Shown: in pieces, positions 1-11,055 of the stretch
Position numbering within the stretch: position 1 is the stretch's first letter
How the letters are laid out: each line of letters begins with the position of its first letter
Source: Martelella lutilitoris
Lineage (GTDB): Bacteria; Pseudomonadota; Alphaproteobacteria; Rhizobiales; Rhizobiaceae
Reading direction: 5' to 3'
NCBI RefSeq assembly: GCF_005924265.1
Contig: NZ_VCLB01000007.1
Span: forward strand, 124,001-188,000
DNA length: 64,000 bases
Notes under the pieces: model-generated
Seen by the model: the letters and a program-made list of their open reading frames with translations, nothing else
The model's database searches: none
What the model was told of the DNA's origin: nothing
Position numbers and translations under genes: made by a program

Positions 1-329
1 TGCTTGGCAACGGTCACCCCGGCGCCTGCCGTCACAATCGCAGCCAGGGTCGAGATATTGTAGGTGCCGGCGCCGTCGCCGCCGGTGCCAACGATATCGA
101 TCGCGTGTTCCGGCGCCTTGACCGGCAGCATCTTGGCCCGCATCGTCGTAACCGCGCCGACAATCTCGTCGACCGTCTCGCCCTTGACCCTGAGCGCCAT
201 CAGAAAGCCGCCGATCTGCGAGGGGGTGGCCTCGCCCGACATCAGGATGTCGAAGGCCTGGCGGGATTCTTCGCTCGTCAGCGATTGGCCGTCGGCGACC
301 TTGGCGATGAAGGGTTTCAGTTCGGACAT
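1..329 (-). CDS. trpD: Anthranilate phosphoribosyltransferase, N-terminal part (runs off the left edge)
   Basis: Second step of tryptophan synthesis: transfers phosphoribose from PRPP to anthranilate in the cytoplasm. Only the first ~109 codons are present; the rest lies beyond the left edge. The translation starts [11 protein letters not shown] and contains the helical N-terminal domain with [17 protein letters not shown], then the family's PRPP-binding loop [17 protein letters not shown] at about residues 79-95. The ATG is 12 bases downstream of the PpiD-like stop codon, so the two genes are probably one transcript. The ppiD-like/trpD neighbourhood is common in rhizobia. Family identity is secure because the glycine-rich loop is diagnostic. 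Confidence 0.93.
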   Translation of the reverse strand, partial: MSELKPFIAKVADGQSLTSEESRQAFDILMSGEATPSQIGGFLMALRVKGETVDEIVGAVTTMRAKMLPVKAPEHAIDIVGTGGDGAGTYNISTLAAIVTAGAGVTVAK

Positions 330-341
330 GGCTTTTCTCGC

Positions 342-2237
342 TTATCGCAGGTTCACCGCCTGCTGGGCGAGCGTCTGGTTGATCGAGACGCCGTATTCGC
401 TCTGCAGCTTGTTGATCATTTCGTCGAGGATATCGTCTCCGGCGGAAGAGGCAATGGCGGTGATGACCTGGTTGTCGCCGCTGGTCTCCAGCGTGTCGGA
501 GGGATTGACCACGGTTGCCACCGACAGCACGATCTGCTCGATCCCGCCGTCACGCGGGGCGGTGGCCACGGTTCCGAGCGGTCCGCTGAAGGCCGCGGCG
601 ATCGCCTCGGGGCCGAGGTCGCTGTTCTGCGAATTGCGGGTGATCGACGGGCTGTGCTGAACGTCGATGGCGAGATCGTCGGCCACCTGCTGCAGGCTCT
701 CGCCGTTTTCGACCCGCTGCTTCAGTTCGTCGGCCTTGGCGGCGAGCGCATCACGCTGCTGCTCGGCGGCCCAGTCGGCCTCTACCTGGCTGCGGACCTC
801 ATCGAAGGTGCGGTCGCGCGGCGGGGTGATATCTTCAACCTCGTACCAGACCACGCCCCCGTCATTGAGGTTCAGCGGAAGGTTCTCAAGGCCGGTATCG
901 CTCTGAAACGCGGCGCCGACGAGTTCGGTGCCCAGCGGAATGTCATCGATCGGGTTGCCGTCCGGATCGCGGCCGTTGGCGTCGATGGCGTTGATCGTCA
1001 CCGCTTCAAGGCCGAGGCTTTGCGCGGCCTCGGCCATGCTGGCGCCGCCGGCGCGCTGGTCCTCGTACTGGTTCTCGACGTTCAGGATGTCGTCGGCGGC
1101 CTGCTGCTCGGCAAGCTCCGTGCGGATCTGGTCCTCGACATCGGCAAGGGGGGTTGTGCTTTCCGGCTGGATGTCGGTCACGCGAATGATGACCGGACCG
1201 AAATTGCCCTGAACGACGCCGCTGACGCCGCCTTCCTCGGGAATGGCAAAGGCGGCCTCGTCGATCGCCTGGTCGGGGAACTGGCCCTTCTCATAGATGC
1301 CGAGCGTCACGTCGGCCGCCGTGCGGCCGGCTTCCGAGACGAGCTGGTCGAAGGTCTTGGCGCCGTCCTCGAGCGCCTGGGCCGCCTGTTCTGCGGCAGC
1401 CTGATCATCAAAGGTCATCTGCTGGATCCGGCGCTCCTCCGGCGTCGTGTAACTGGCGATCCGCGCCTCGTAATCGGCCCGGACGGCATCGTCCGAAACC
1501 GCGCCGGGATCGGCGATGTCGGACGGCCGGAGCGCGACATAGGAGATCTTGCGGTATTCGGGCGCGCGGTAGGCGGCCTGACGTTGTTCGAACCAGGGCT
1601 GAAGGACATCATCGCCCGGCGACTTGATCGGGTCGACAAAGGCATTGTTGAGAACGATATAGTCGACCACGCGGCTTTGCGACCGGTATTCGCGAATGGC
1701 GTCCACCAGCGTTTCCGGCGGCACGAAACCGTCAGCCATGCCGTCGACGATCTGCGAGCGGACCGCAACCTTGCTGCGCTCGGCCACATAGTCATCCTCA
1801 TTGAGGCCGACATTGCGCAGGAGCGCGCTGAAGCGCTGGCGGTCGAATCGCCCGTCGGTGTTCTGGAAGGCAGGATCCTGGGCGATGATCTCGGCAAGCC
1901 GGTCTTCGGAAAGGCCGAGATTCATGTTGTCGGCAAGCTGGTCGAGGGCAGCGCCGGCAACGAGCTGGGCATAGACCTGTTGGTCGACGCCGATCATGCG
2001 CGCTTCCTCGCCGGTCAGCCGGCGGCCGAACTGGTTGCTGAGGCTGTTGATCTGGCGCTGGTAAGCGAGGCGGTATTCATTGGCCGAGACGGTCTTGTCG
2101 CCAACCTGGACCACGACGTCGGAATTGCCCGAAAACAGCGCGCTTGAAGCGCCCCAGACGCCGAACGAAATAATCAGCAGGATCAGCAGGAGTTTCGCGA
2201 CCCAGGTCTGGGCGCCTTTGCGCATTGTTTCAAGCAT
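342..2237 (-). CDS. ppiD: PpiD/SurA-type peptidylprolyl isomerase, membrane-anchored periplasmic foldase
   Basis: A 631-residue protein with a short basic N-terminus, one membrane segment at about residues 16-34 (LLLILLIISFGVWG) and a long periplasmic part. This is the PpiD layout: anchor, SurA-like N-terminal chaperone domain (about 35-200), parvulin-like region (about 240-360, with FDQLVSEAGRTAADVTLG) and a C-terminal helical chaperone region ending QQAVNLR. PpiD is known as a periplasmic chaperone near the Sec translocon that assists outer-membrane and secreted proteins. The parvulin domain looks divergent, so catalytic activity is uncertain. It reads toward trpD with a 12-base gap. The start MLETMRKGAQ is the usual form in this family; MRKG five codons in is an alternative. 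Confidence 0.85.
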   Translation of the reverse strand: MLETMRKGAQTWVAKLLLILLIISFGVWGASSALFSGNSDVVVQVGDKTVSANEYRLAYQRQINSLSNQFGRRLTGEEARMIGVDQQVYAQLVAGAALDQLADNMNLGLSEDRLAEIIAQDPAFQNTDGRFDRQRFSALLRNVGLNEDDYVAERSKVAVRSQIVDGMADGFVPPETLVDAIREYRSQSRVVDYIVLNNAFVDPIKSPGDDVLQPWFEQRQAAYRAPEYRKISYVALRPSDIADPGAVSDDAVRADYEARIASYTTPEERRIQQMTFDDQAAAEQAAQALEDGAKTFDQLVSEAGRTAADVTLGIYEKGQFPDQAIDEAAFAIPEEGGVSGVVQGNFGPVIIRVTDIQPESTTPLADVEDQIRTELAEQQAADDILNVENQYEDQRAGGASMAEAAQSLGLEAVTINAIDANGRDPDGNPIDDIPLGTELVGAAFQSDTGLENLPLNLNDGGVVWYEVEDITPPRDRTFDEVRSQVEADWAAEQQRDALAAKADELKQRVENGESLQQVADDLAIDVQHSPSITRNSQNSDLGPEAIAAAFSGPLGTVATAPRDGGIEQIVLSVATVVNPSDTLETSGDNQVITAIASSAGDDILDEMINKLQSEYGVSINQTLAQQAVNLR

Positions 2238-2508
2238 TCTCGAGCGGTCCCTGTTTTCCGGTCATAAGGGTTTTGTGACGCTTCTTAGACGAAGATTGAA
2301 CGGAATTGAAGTGATAGCTGCATGCGCGGCGAAAACACCGGCCCTGCCGAATTAACCAAGTGCTAACCATAAACATTAAGCATGGCGGACAATTCTCCCC
2401 TCGCAAGAAGTTCTTAATTTACTGCAGTCCAGAATTGCAAGCATGCGAGACCGGTCGCCGTTGAGGGCCGGCTGCAGGTGGTTCAAGCGTTTCTGTGCTG
2501 GAGGTGTC

Positions 2509-5500
2509 ATGCGTAATGTGAATTTGCGGCTGAAGGCGGCCCGTTCGATCTTCCTGAGTTCATCCGCGCTTTTCCTCCTCTGGGGCACGCCGGGCACTGC
2601 AGCCGACTTCCTGTGGACCGGCGCCGAATCGACAGACTGGTATACGGCCAACAACTGGCTCGAGAATGGCGCCGCCACGACCAATACGCCAAAGACCGGT
2701 GACAACGTTACCATCAACACCACGGCCAATGCGCCGGTTCTGCCCACCGATCGCGGCACGGAGTATATCAGCACATTCATCATCGGCGACACCGCGACCG
2801 GGCGGGTGACCTCGAATGCCACGATCAACGGCGAGCGGACGCGTCTCGGCGCGTCGGCTGGCGGCAATGGCACGCTGACGCTCGGCGCGGGCGGCCAGGT
2901 GCAGATGGACAATTCGATCATTGTCGGCGATGCCGGCACCGGCCGGATCGACATGTCCGCGGGCGCGACCGGCCAGACCGCCTCGATCATTCTCGGCAAT
3001 GCAGATGACAGTACCGGCACCGTCACGCTTTCCGGAAGCGGCACGAGCCTCAGGACCTACGGCACGGGCGCCAACGGACTTTCGGTCGGCAACAGCGGGA
3101 CCGGCAGCCTGAGCGTCTCCGACGGCGCCTTCATCGAATCGGACCAGGCGATCGTCGGCCGCAATGCGGGCGGCGCGGGCAGCGTTACCCTGTCGGGCGC
3201 CGGTACGCAGTGGAACGGCTATGGCGCGACGACGATCGGCAGCAGCGGCAAGGGCACGGTTCTGGTCCAGAGCGGCGCGCATGCGATCAGCGGCTCGCTT
3301 TCGATCGGCGAAAACACGTCCTCCACCGGCAATGAAGCGACGGTGACCGGCAGCGGTTCGCTGTGGAATGTCTATAATGACATTTCGCTCGGCGGCAATG
3401 TGAACACCGGCGGCACGGGCGGCGAGGGCACGCTTTCAGTCCTTGACGGCGCGACGATGACCGCCAGCAACGGCTATATCGGCAATGTTTCGAGCGGCGA
3501 GGGTACGGTTTATGTCGACGGCGCCGGCTCGCAACTGCAGCTCTCCGCCTCGCTCAGGGTCGGGCGCAATGGCGATGGCCGCATGGCGGTTTCGAACGGC
3601 GGCTCCGTCACGGCGGATTTCGCGCTGGTCGGCGCGAATGCGAACAGCACCGGCATTGTCGTCATCACCGATGCAGACAGCGAAATGACTCTCACCAATC
3701 GCATGACCGTCGGCACGACGGGCGAAGGCCTGCTGGAACTGGAAAATGGCGGAACGCTCAACTCGAACGGCGGCATAATCGGGCGCGATGCCGGCAGCGT
3801 CGGTGTCGTCGGCGTTCTTGGCAGCGCTACGTGGAACAACAGCTCAAACCTTGAGATCGGATCGGAAGGCACCGGCCTTCTGGCGATTGCAGGCGGCGGC
3901 ATTGTCAACAACCGAACGGTGGAAATCGGGACGACGACCACCGGCGAAGGTCTGGTTACCCTGGGCGGAGCGGGGTCATCCTGGAACGTGGATGGCGGCA
4001 TCACCGTCGGCGTGGAAGGCAATGGCGGAATTCTTGTCACCGATGGCAGCACCGTGACCAGTACCGAGAGCACGATCGCTTCCGGCGCGGGTTCGATCGG
4101 TCTCGTTGCTGTCGACGGAGCCGGGTCGTCGTGGACGATCGACGGCGACCTGACGGTCGGCGAGAACGGAACCGGAGTCCTGCAGCTTTCCGACGGCGGC
4201 ACGCTGACGGCTGACAATCTTGTGCTGGCCGCAAATGCCGGTTCGACCGGCGGGCTGGTGATCGGCTCCCTTCCGGACATAACCCCGCAGGGCCCCGGCA
4301 CGCTCGACGTCAACGAAGTAACCTTCGGTGACGGTCAGGGCTATCTGGTTTTCAACCATACATCTTCTGACTATGAGTTCTCGCGCGTCATCAGCGGCAC
4401 CGTCGATATCGAAGCCTATGCCGGCACGACCATTCTGACGGCCGACAATACCAACAAAGGCAACACCTATATCGACACCGGCGCTGAAATCCAGGTCGGC
4501 AATGGCGGCACGACCGGCACGCTGCAGGGCAATGCGGCAATCGAGACCGGCGGCACGCTGAGCTTTGCCCGTTCCGACGACATCGAATTTGCCGGTCTTT
4601 TGCGCGGCACCGGCGCTGTCTCCCAGAAAGGACCGGGAACGCTCAGGCTGACGGCCGACAACAATGAATTTTCCGGTACGCTTGAGGCCGAAAGCGGGAC
4701 CTTCCTGGTGGATGGTGCGCTTCGGGGAACAAGCGCCGATGTGAAGGCGGGCGCCTCTTTCGGCGGTTCGGGCGAGATCGGTTCCACCACCGTGCGCTCC
4801 GGCGGCACCTTCCTTTCCGGCGACGAGGACGGGTCGATCACCGTCAATGGCGATCTCGACTTCGAACCGGACGCGACCTATGCGGCGGTCATCCAGACCA
4901 GCCAGGTTCCGGCCAAGGTCACCGGCACGGTTTCTTTCGACGAGACCGAACTCGATATCGATTTCGTCGACGGCGGCGAACTGAAGCAGCAATATACGCT
5001 GCTGGAGGCGGGCGAAATCACCGGCACCTATGACGCGCCGCTTGCCTCGCTTCCTTCCCAGTTTCGCGGCACCATCTCCGAGGAAGGCAACCGGCTCAAC
5101 ATGTCGCTTGCTTATGTCGGCGGCAATTTCAATTTCTCCGCGCTCGGCAGGGGCGTCAATGATCAGCTGGTCAAGGCCTTCAACGACGGCGTGCCGCTGA
5201 CGGGAACCTTGTCTGCCGGCATGCTGCAATCGGGCAGCGCCTATGAGGCGGCGATGACGACGCTTGGCGGCGAGCTCGGCATCAATGCGACGATGACGGC
5301 TACTCTCGGCATGCAGGACTTCCTGCGGCGGTCGTCCAATCCGAGCCGGCTGCTCGCCGGATGGCGGCCGATCGAGGAAAAGGACGAGGACACATTGCCG
5401 TCGGCGGGCGAAACATCGGCGCTCGCCTACTGGAACCTCGGCACGCCTTCGAGCCGCCAGCCGCAATGGGACTGGGCCTCGGCCGGTCGCGGCTCGACCT

Positions 5501-6432
5501 ATGGAGGCTCTTATGGCGGCTCCACAGGCGGTGCATACGGAAGTTCCTATGGCGCGCCGTATGCGCCATACCGTTCCCTGATGCCGTCCAATTCCATCTG
5601 GCTCGAATATAACGGCGAGACGGCCAGCGTCGACGGCGATACAGGCGCCGGCAATTCCGGCGCCGATATCAAGGGCAATATCGTCGAGGGCGGCTATCTG
5701 GCGCAACTGGACGATTCGACCGCGATCGGCTTCGTCTTCGGCGGCGGACAGACGAGCTACGACCAGACCGAACAGAACGGCTCGGCCGACAGCCAGTCGC
5801 TGCATGCCGCCGTCACGGCCGCCGGGCAGACCGCGCAGGGGCTTTACGGCCTGGCCACGGTCGGCCTCGGGGTCGACAATATCGACACCGAGCGCACCGT
5901 TGCCTTCGGCACGGCGGTCGACCGGCTGCGCGGCAGCTATTCCGCGACCACGTTCGGCGGCCGCTTCGAGGCCGGCGGCCGCATCGTCAATGGCGGCATG
6001 GCCTTCATTCCCTTCGCCGCTGCAAGCGCGGTCTACACCAGCGCGCCATCCTATCAGGAAGAGGTTGCCGCCGGCCTTGGCAGTTCGGCGCTTGCCTATT
6101 CCGACTCGAGCCTCTTTAGGGGAACGGTCGAGGCCGGCGTCGGCTTTGACACGGCGGCGGGGGACTATGCGCAGCGCTTCTCGTTCAATTCGCGCGTCTC
6201 CTATCTCTATCGCTATGGCGGTGGCGGCAATGCGAACGCGAATTTCCTGGCTCTGCCCGGCTACGGCTTCTCGATCTCCAGCAATGCGCCGACAGGCAGC
6301 GCCGTTGCGGCCAATATCGGCGCGCGCATCCAACTGACCCCGCAGGCCGATCTTTCGATTGGCGCATACGGCGAATGGGGGGCGGAATACTCGGCACTGA
6401 TCGCCTCGGCAAAACTACGCTATATCTGGTAA
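2509..6432 (+). CDS. Large type V autotransporter with T5SS/PEP-CTERM-type tandem repeats
   Basis: A 1307-residue predicted outer-membrane autotransporter. The ATG at 2509 has a GGAGGT ribosome site just upstream and begins a signal peptide with a basic start and hydrophobic core (IFLSSSALFLLWG). The passenger, about residues 115-600, is a run of roughly ten ~45-residue repeats with the pattern (V/I)GxxGxGxLxVSDGGxV, often followed by GAGSxWN; this resembles the T5SS/PEP-CTERM-associated repeat and should fold as a beta-helix. A passenger-associated stem follows, then a Gly/Tyr/Ser-rich stretch near 5500-5570, then a 12-strand-type barrel from about 5590 to the end, closing in an aromatic residue (LRYIW). 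No protease triad is evident, so adhesion or surface structure is a guess. It lies alone, transcribed away from ppiD. Confidence 0.88.
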   Translation: MRNVNLRLKAARSIFLSSSALFLLWGTPGTAADFLWTGAESTDWYTANNWLENGAATTNTPKTGDNVTINTTANAPVLPTDRGTEYISTFIIGDTATGRVTSNATINGERTRLGASAGGNGTLTLGAGGQVQMDNSIIVGDAGTGRIDMSAGATGQTASIILGNADDSTGTVTLSGSGTSLRTYGTGANGLSVGNSGTGSLSVSDGAFIESDQAIVGRNAGGAGSVTLSGAGTQWNGYGATTIGSSGKGTVLVQSGAHAISGSLSIGENTSSTGNEATVTGSGSLWNVYNDISLGGNVNTGGTGGEGTLSVLDGATMTASNGYIGNVSSGEGTVYVDGAGSQLQLSASLRVGRNGDGRMAVSNGGSVTADFALVGANANSTGIVVITDADSEMTLTNRMTVGTTGEGLLELENGGTLNSNGGIIGRDAGSVGVVGVLGSATWNNSSNLEIGSEGTGLLAIAGGGIVNNRTVEIGTTTTGEGLVTLGGAGSSWNVDGGITVGVEGNGGILVTDGSTVTSTESTIASGAGSIGLVAVDGAGSSWTIDGDLTVGENGTGVLQLSDGGTLTADNLVLAANAGSTGGLVIGSLPDITPQGPGTLDVNEVTFGDGQGYLVFNHTSSDYEFSRVISGTVDIEAYAGTTILTADNTNKGNTYIDTGAEIQVGNGGTTGTLQGNAAIETGGTLSFARSDDIEFAGLLRGTGAVSQKGPGTLRLTADNNEFSGTLEAESGTFLVDGALRGTSADVKAGASFGGSGEIGSTTVRSGGTFLSGDEDGSITVNGDLDFEPDATYAAVIQTSQVPAKVTGTVSFDETELDIDFVDGGELKQQYTLLEAGEITGTYDAPLASLPSQFRGTISEEGNRLNMSLAYVGGNFNFSALGRGVNDQLVKAFNDGVPLTGTLSAGMLQSGSAYEAAMTTLGGELGINATMTATLGMQDFLRRSSNPSRLLAGWRPIEEKDEDTLPSAGETSALAYWNLGTPSSRQPQWDWASAGRGSTYGGSYGGSTGGAYGSSYGAPYAPYRSLMPSNSIWLEYNGETASVDGDTGAGNSGADIKGNIVEGGYLAQLDDSTAIGFVFGGGQTSYDQTEQNGSADSQSLHAAVTAAGQTAQGLYGLATVGLGVDNIDTERTVAFGTAVDRLRGSYSATTFGGRFEAGGRIVNGGMAFIPFAAASAVYTSAPSYQEEVAAGLGSSALAYSDSSLFRGTVEAGVGFDTAAGDYAQRFSFNSRVSYLYRYGGGGNANANFLALPGYGFSISSNAPTGSAVAANIGARIQLTPQADLSIGAYGEWGAEYSALIASAKLRYIW

Positions 6433-6528
6433 GGCGGCGCAGACAGGCCATCGCAGGCGGGTTTCGACAACTTCTTGAAGCCCGCCTGCTTTCATGCCAT
6501 CAAGGATGCCTCTCAAAGGAGGAGCCTC

Positions 6529-7419
6529 ATGTCTCTTTCGCACCGAGCCCAGCGCCCGCTTGACCACATCGTGCTGCCCGTCGTTGACCTGGCGACGGCA
6601 AGGCTTCGGCTGAGCGCGCTCGGCTTCAGCGTCGCGCCCGATGCCCGCCATCCCTTCGGCACGGAAAACGCCTGTGTCTATTTTGCGGAAGGAACCTATC
6701 TCGAACCGCTCGGGATTGCCGACCTTCAGATCTACGGGAATCACATTCGCGACGGCCTCCAATTCGTGGCGCGCGACAAGGCCTTCCGCTTCCGCGTCGG
6801 CGAGGACGGGCTGTCAGCAATCGTGTTCAAGAGCGATGACGCGGCCGCCGACCACGAGGCTTTTGTGGCGGAAGGCATCGCCGCTGGCGATCTCTTCCGC
6901 TTTTCCCGCACATTCCAGCGGGAGGATGGCAGCGAGGCGGAAGCCGGTTTCCGTCTGGCCTTCGCGGCGGATCTTCGCGCGCCGGACCTTTTCTTCTTCA
7001 CCTGCGAGCGGCTGTTGCCGCTGAGCCCGCCGGAAGCGCTGATGGCGCACCAGAACGGCGTGACCGGGGTTGCCGAGGTGCTGATCGGCGAAGACAATCC
7101 GATGGAGTTCGAGCCGCTGCTGCAGCAGTTGAGCCATTGCCACGAGACGGAGATCCATCCGCACGGCGTGACGGTGGAAGGGGCCGGCGCCGACCTTTCA
7201 ATCTTCACCCACGACCATCTCCGCGCGCGTTTCGGCATCGATCCGCCTGCCACGGGGCGCGGTCTTGTCGGTCGTGCGATTGTCTTTGAGGCTGCGGATA
7301 TCGGCAATATCGCGGACATTCTCGCGAAAAACGCTGTCCAACACGAAACGGCGGACGGGATGATCTGCGTTCCGCCTGCGCCCGGCCAGGGCGTGACATT
7401 CATATTCAAGGAAGCATAA
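6529..7419 (+). CDS. VOC superfamily (glyoxalase-like) protein
   Basis: A 296-residue cytoplasmic protein. The ATG at 6529 has a strong AAAGGAGGAG ribosome site and gives [21 protein letters not shown], the typical first beta-strand of a vicinal-oxygen-chelate domain with a metal-ligand-like His in DHIVLPV. The length and the second half ([13 protein letters not shown] and onward) suggest two fused beta-alpha-beta-beta-beta modules, as in the Glyoxalase_3 type. The substrate is unknown; such proteins can be lyases, dioxygenases or resistance proteins. The gene ends one base before the kdsA start codon, so the two are almost certainly co-transcribed, but nothing in the sequence ties this protein to LPS synthesis. 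Confidence 0.72.
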   Translation: MSLSHRAQRPLDHIVLPVVDLATARLRLSALGFSVAPDARHPFGTENACVYFAEGTYLEPLGIADLQIYGNHIRDGLQFVARDKAFRFRVGEDGLSAIVFKSDDAAADHEAFVAEGIAAGDLFRFSRTFQREDGSEAEAGFRLAFAADLRAPDLFFFTCERLLPLSPPEALMAHQNGVTGVAEVLIGEDNPMEFEPLLQQLSHCHETEIHPHGVTVEGAGADLSIFTHDHLRARFGIDPPATGRGLVGRAIVFEAADIGNIADILAKNAVQHETADGMICVPPAPGQGVTFIFKEA

Positions 7420-7420
7420 C

Positions 7421-8260
7421 ATGAACAATCGGACCGTTTCGGCCGGCGAGGGTGCGGCGAAGGTCGCCTTTTCCAACAGCGGCAGGCTGTCGCTGATCGC
7501 CGGGCCCTGCCAGATGGAAAGCCGCGATCACGCCTTCATGATGGCTGGCCGGCTTGTCGAGATCTGCAAGGAGGTCGGGATCGGCCTCGTCTACAAATCC
7601 TCCTTCGACAAGGCGAACCGGACCTCGCTCAAAGCCGAGCGCGGCATGGGGCTGGAGAAGTCGCTGGAGGTCTTTGCCGACCTGAAGAAGGAATTCGGCT
7701 TCCCGGTGCTGACCGACATTCACACCGAGGCGCAGTGCGCCGAGGTGGCGCCGGTCGTCGATGTGCTGCAAATCCCCGCATTTCTCTGCCGCCAGACCGA
7801 TCTTTTGATCGCGGCCGCGAAGACCGGCCGGGTCATCAATGTGAAGAAAGGACAGTTTCTGGCCCCCTGGGACATGAAGAACGTGCTTGCCAAGATCGTC
7901 GACAGCGGCAATGACAACGTGCTCCTGTGCGAGCGCGGCGCATCCTTCGGCTACAACACGCTGGTCTCCGACATGCGCTCCCTGCCGATCATGGCTGCGA
8001 CCGGCGCGCCGGTGATTTTCGACGCCACCCATTCGGTGCAGCAGCCGGGCGGGCAGGGCGGTTCGACCGGCGGCCAGCGCGAATTCGTCGAAACGTTGGC
8101 GCGCGCTGCCGTTGCCGTTGGCGTCGCAGGCGTCTTTGTCGAAACCCATCAGGATCCCGACAACGCGCCGTCGGATGGCCCGAACATGGTTCCGCTCGAT
8201 CAAATGCCGCGGCTCCTGGAAAAACTTCTGGCTTTTGACGCCATCGCGAAGGAAAGATAA
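7421..8260 (+). CDS. kdsA: 3-deoxy-8-phosphooctulonate (KDO-8-P) synthase
   Basis: Condenses phosphoenolpyruvate with arabinose-5-phosphate to KDO-8-phosphate, the committed precursor of the lipopolysaccharide inner core. The 279-residue length matches the family. Landmarks are [14 protein letters not shown] near residue 26, [13 protein letters not shown] near 60, [15 protein letters not shown] near 95, [15 protein letters not shown] near 140 and [20 protein letters not shown] near 200. The ATG follows the VOC stop codon by one base and has AAGGA upstream. It lies upstream of eno, a common rhizobial arrangement; enolase makes PEP, one of its substrates. Confidence 0.97.
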   Translation: MNNRTVSAGEGAAKVAFSNSGRLSLIAGPCQMESRDHAFMMAGRLVEICKEVGIGLVYKSSFDKANRTSLKAERGMGLEKSLEVFADLKKEFGFPVLTDIHTEAQCAEVAPVVDVLQIPAFLCRQTDLLIAAAKTGRVINVKKGQFLAPWDMKNVLAKIVDSGNDNVLLCERGASFGYNTLVSDMRSLPIMAATGAPVIFDATHSVQQPGGQGGSTGGQREFVETLARAAVAVGVAGVFVETHQDPDNAPSDGPNMVPLDQMPRLLEKLLAFDAIAKER

Positions 8261-8311
8261 TCTTGGCGCAAGGGATCGACCGCATTTTCATGGGGTCTGC
8301 CCGGAAAATCT

Positions 8312-8356
8312 TTCATTCGTCATAGTTCTGGCGAATGAACTGCTTTATGCAGTTTT
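8312..8356 (+). promoter_or_regulatory. Two adjoining hairpins in the kdsA-eno gap
   Basis: A perfect 8-base inverted repeat (TTCATTCG at 8312-8319 with CGAATGAA at 8332-8339) touches a second hairpin (AACTGC at 8338-8343 with GCAGTT at 8349-8354, loop TTTAT, followed by TTTG). The two stems share two bases. The second looks like a weak terminator for kdsA. The pair could be an attenuator-like element or simply a kdsA terminator plus an operator upstream of eno. No regulator is identified. Confidence 0.4.
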
Positions 8357-8456
8357 GCTGCGATGCGCAGGTGACCCAAGACGCCGGACGCATTAAGGAA
8401 AATCTCCGCGCCTTGGCGCGCCCGTTACAAATTCGAACAGCAAGGTCGACAGGTAG

Positions 8457-9737
<1,281 letters not shown>

Positions 9738-9772
9738 TCGGCCTGAAAGTTTCTTGTTTGATTTGATTTGAG

Positions 9773-9805
9773 ATGCCCGTGGCCTGTGCCGCGGGCATTT
9801 TTCTT
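9773..9805 (+). terminator. Rho-independent terminator of eno
   Basis: ATGCCCG (9773-9779) pairs with CGGGCAT (9792-9798) and is followed by TTTTTCTT. It sits 36 bases after the eno stop codon and before the convergent exporter permease gene. Confidence 0.85.
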
Positions 9806-9846
9806 GGATGGGTGTTGAGGCTGGGCCGACCGGAGACCCCGCCTTT

Positions 9847-11055
9847 CTATTCGTGGCGCAGAGCCTCGATCGGGTTCATCCGGGCCGCACGGCGGGCGGG
9901 GAAGAAGCCGAAAATGATGCCGATCAACGCGGAGAAGGCAAAGGCGCCGAGGATCATCCAGGGAGCGATGACGAAGGGTACGGAGAGATACTGAACCACC
10001 GCGTAGGCGACGGCGAGACCGGCCACCACGCCGACGATGCCGCCGAGAAGCGAAAGCACGACAGCTTCGACCATGAACTGCAGGAGCACCTGCCGTTCAA
10101 GCGCGCCGACGGTGAGCCTGAGCCCGATTTCGCGGGTGCGCTCGGTCACCGATACGAGCATGATGTTCATGATGCCGATGCCGCCCACAAGCAGGCTGAC
10201 GGCCGCTACGGCGGTCAGCATGCCGGTGAGATGGCTTTTCGTGCCGGTCACGGCATTGGCGATCTCGGTCATGTCGTTGACTTCAAAATCATTGGCCCGT
10301 CCGGGCTGGATGTTGCGGCGCTGGCGGAGGAGGGCGGTGACGTCGGCTTCGAGCTTCTCGGTTGACACGCCATCGCGCGCAGCCAGCAGAATGCTCTCGA
10401 TATAGCTGTCGCCGCCGACGCGGCGCTGGAAGGCGCTGATCGGCATCAGCACGATGTCGTCCTGGTCGCGGCCCATGCTGCTCTCGCCCTTTTCCCTGAG
10501 CGTGCCGATCACCGCGCAGGAGACATTGCCGACGCGCACATTGCTGCCGACGGGATCAGACTCGCCAAACAGTTCGCGCCGCACGGTTGCGCCGAGAATG
10601 CAGGCGGTGTCGCCGCCTCCGGAAGCTGCCGCGCGGGAAAAGTCGGTTCCTGTCTCGATCGTCCAGTCCTGTGCGGCGAGAAAATCGTCATTGGTGCCGA
10701 TCACGGTCGTCCTGCGGTTCTCGCCCGCGGCGACGACCGTCACCGTCGAGATGTTCTGCGGCGCGACGGCGCGCAGATCCGGCACCTGGTTGCGCAATGC
10801 GGCGATATCGCGCTCGCTGAAGCCCTTTGCAGCCTCCGCCGGCGCGCCGGGCGCCCGCTGGCCGGGCCTGACGAACAGGATATCAGTTCCAAGGCGGGCG
10901 ATCTCGCTGCGCACCTGTTCGGCCGTGCCGTTGCCGATCGTGACCATGGCGATCACGGCCGAAACGCCGATGACCACGCCGAGCACGGTGAGGAAGGAGC
11001 GCAGCAGGTTGCGGCGAACGGCGCGCAGGGCAAGCTTGATCATCTCAAGAAACAT
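9847..11055 (-). CDS. MacB-like ABC transporter permease (FtsX family)
   Basis: A 402-residue inner-membrane permease of the MacB/FtsX type: an N-terminal membrane segment (RSFLTVLGVVIGVSAVIAMV), a large periplasmic domain (about 50-270), then three C-terminal membrane segments with the family landmark GGIGIMNIMLVSVTERTREI near residues 285-304. In MacAB-TolC-like exporters it couples ATP hydrolysis to expulsion of substrates from the periplasm. The chosen ATG at 11055 has a GGAGAG ribosome site and overlaps the ATPase gene by 11 bases; MIKLALRAV four codons later is an alternative. It forms an operon with the ATPase and the membrane-fusion protein. Substrate unknown; no outer-membrane channel gene is nearby. 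Confidence 0.9.
   Translation of the reverse strand: MFLEMIKLALRAVRRNLLRSFLTVLGVVIGVSAVIAMVTIGNGTAEQVRSEIARLGTDILFVRPGQRAPGAPAEAAKGFSERDIAALRNQVPDLRAVAPQNISTVTVVAAGENRRTTVIGTNDDFLAAQDWTIETGTDFSRAAASGGGDTACILGATVRRELFGESDPVGSNVRVGNVSCAVIGTLREKGESSMGRDQDDIVLMPISAFQRRVGGDSYIESILLAARDGVSTEKLEADVTALLRQRRNIQPGRANDFEVNDMTEIANAVTGTKSHLTGMLTAVAAVSLLVGGIGIMNIMLVSVTERTREIGLRLTVGALERQVLLQFMVEAVVLSLLGGIVGVVAGLAVAYAVVQYLSVPFVIAPWMILGAFAFSALIGIIFGFFPARRAARMNPIEALRHE

Noticed and set aside
105-2147. A 680-codon plus-strand frame opposite the PpiD-like gene
   Set aside because: Antisense to a protein with membrane anchor and SurA/PpiD features; composition typical of shadow frames.
2850-4290. Regularly spaced repeats that could suggest a repeat array or CRISPR
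   Set aside because: They are in-frame, degenerate at the DNA level and encode the beta-helix repeats of the autotransporter; no constant repeats with unique spacers.
3976-6333. A 785-codon frame antisense to the first autotransporter
   Set aside because: Shadow frame: the opposite strand has a signal peptide, repeats and barrel in register; this frame is low-complexity Arg/Ala/Gly.
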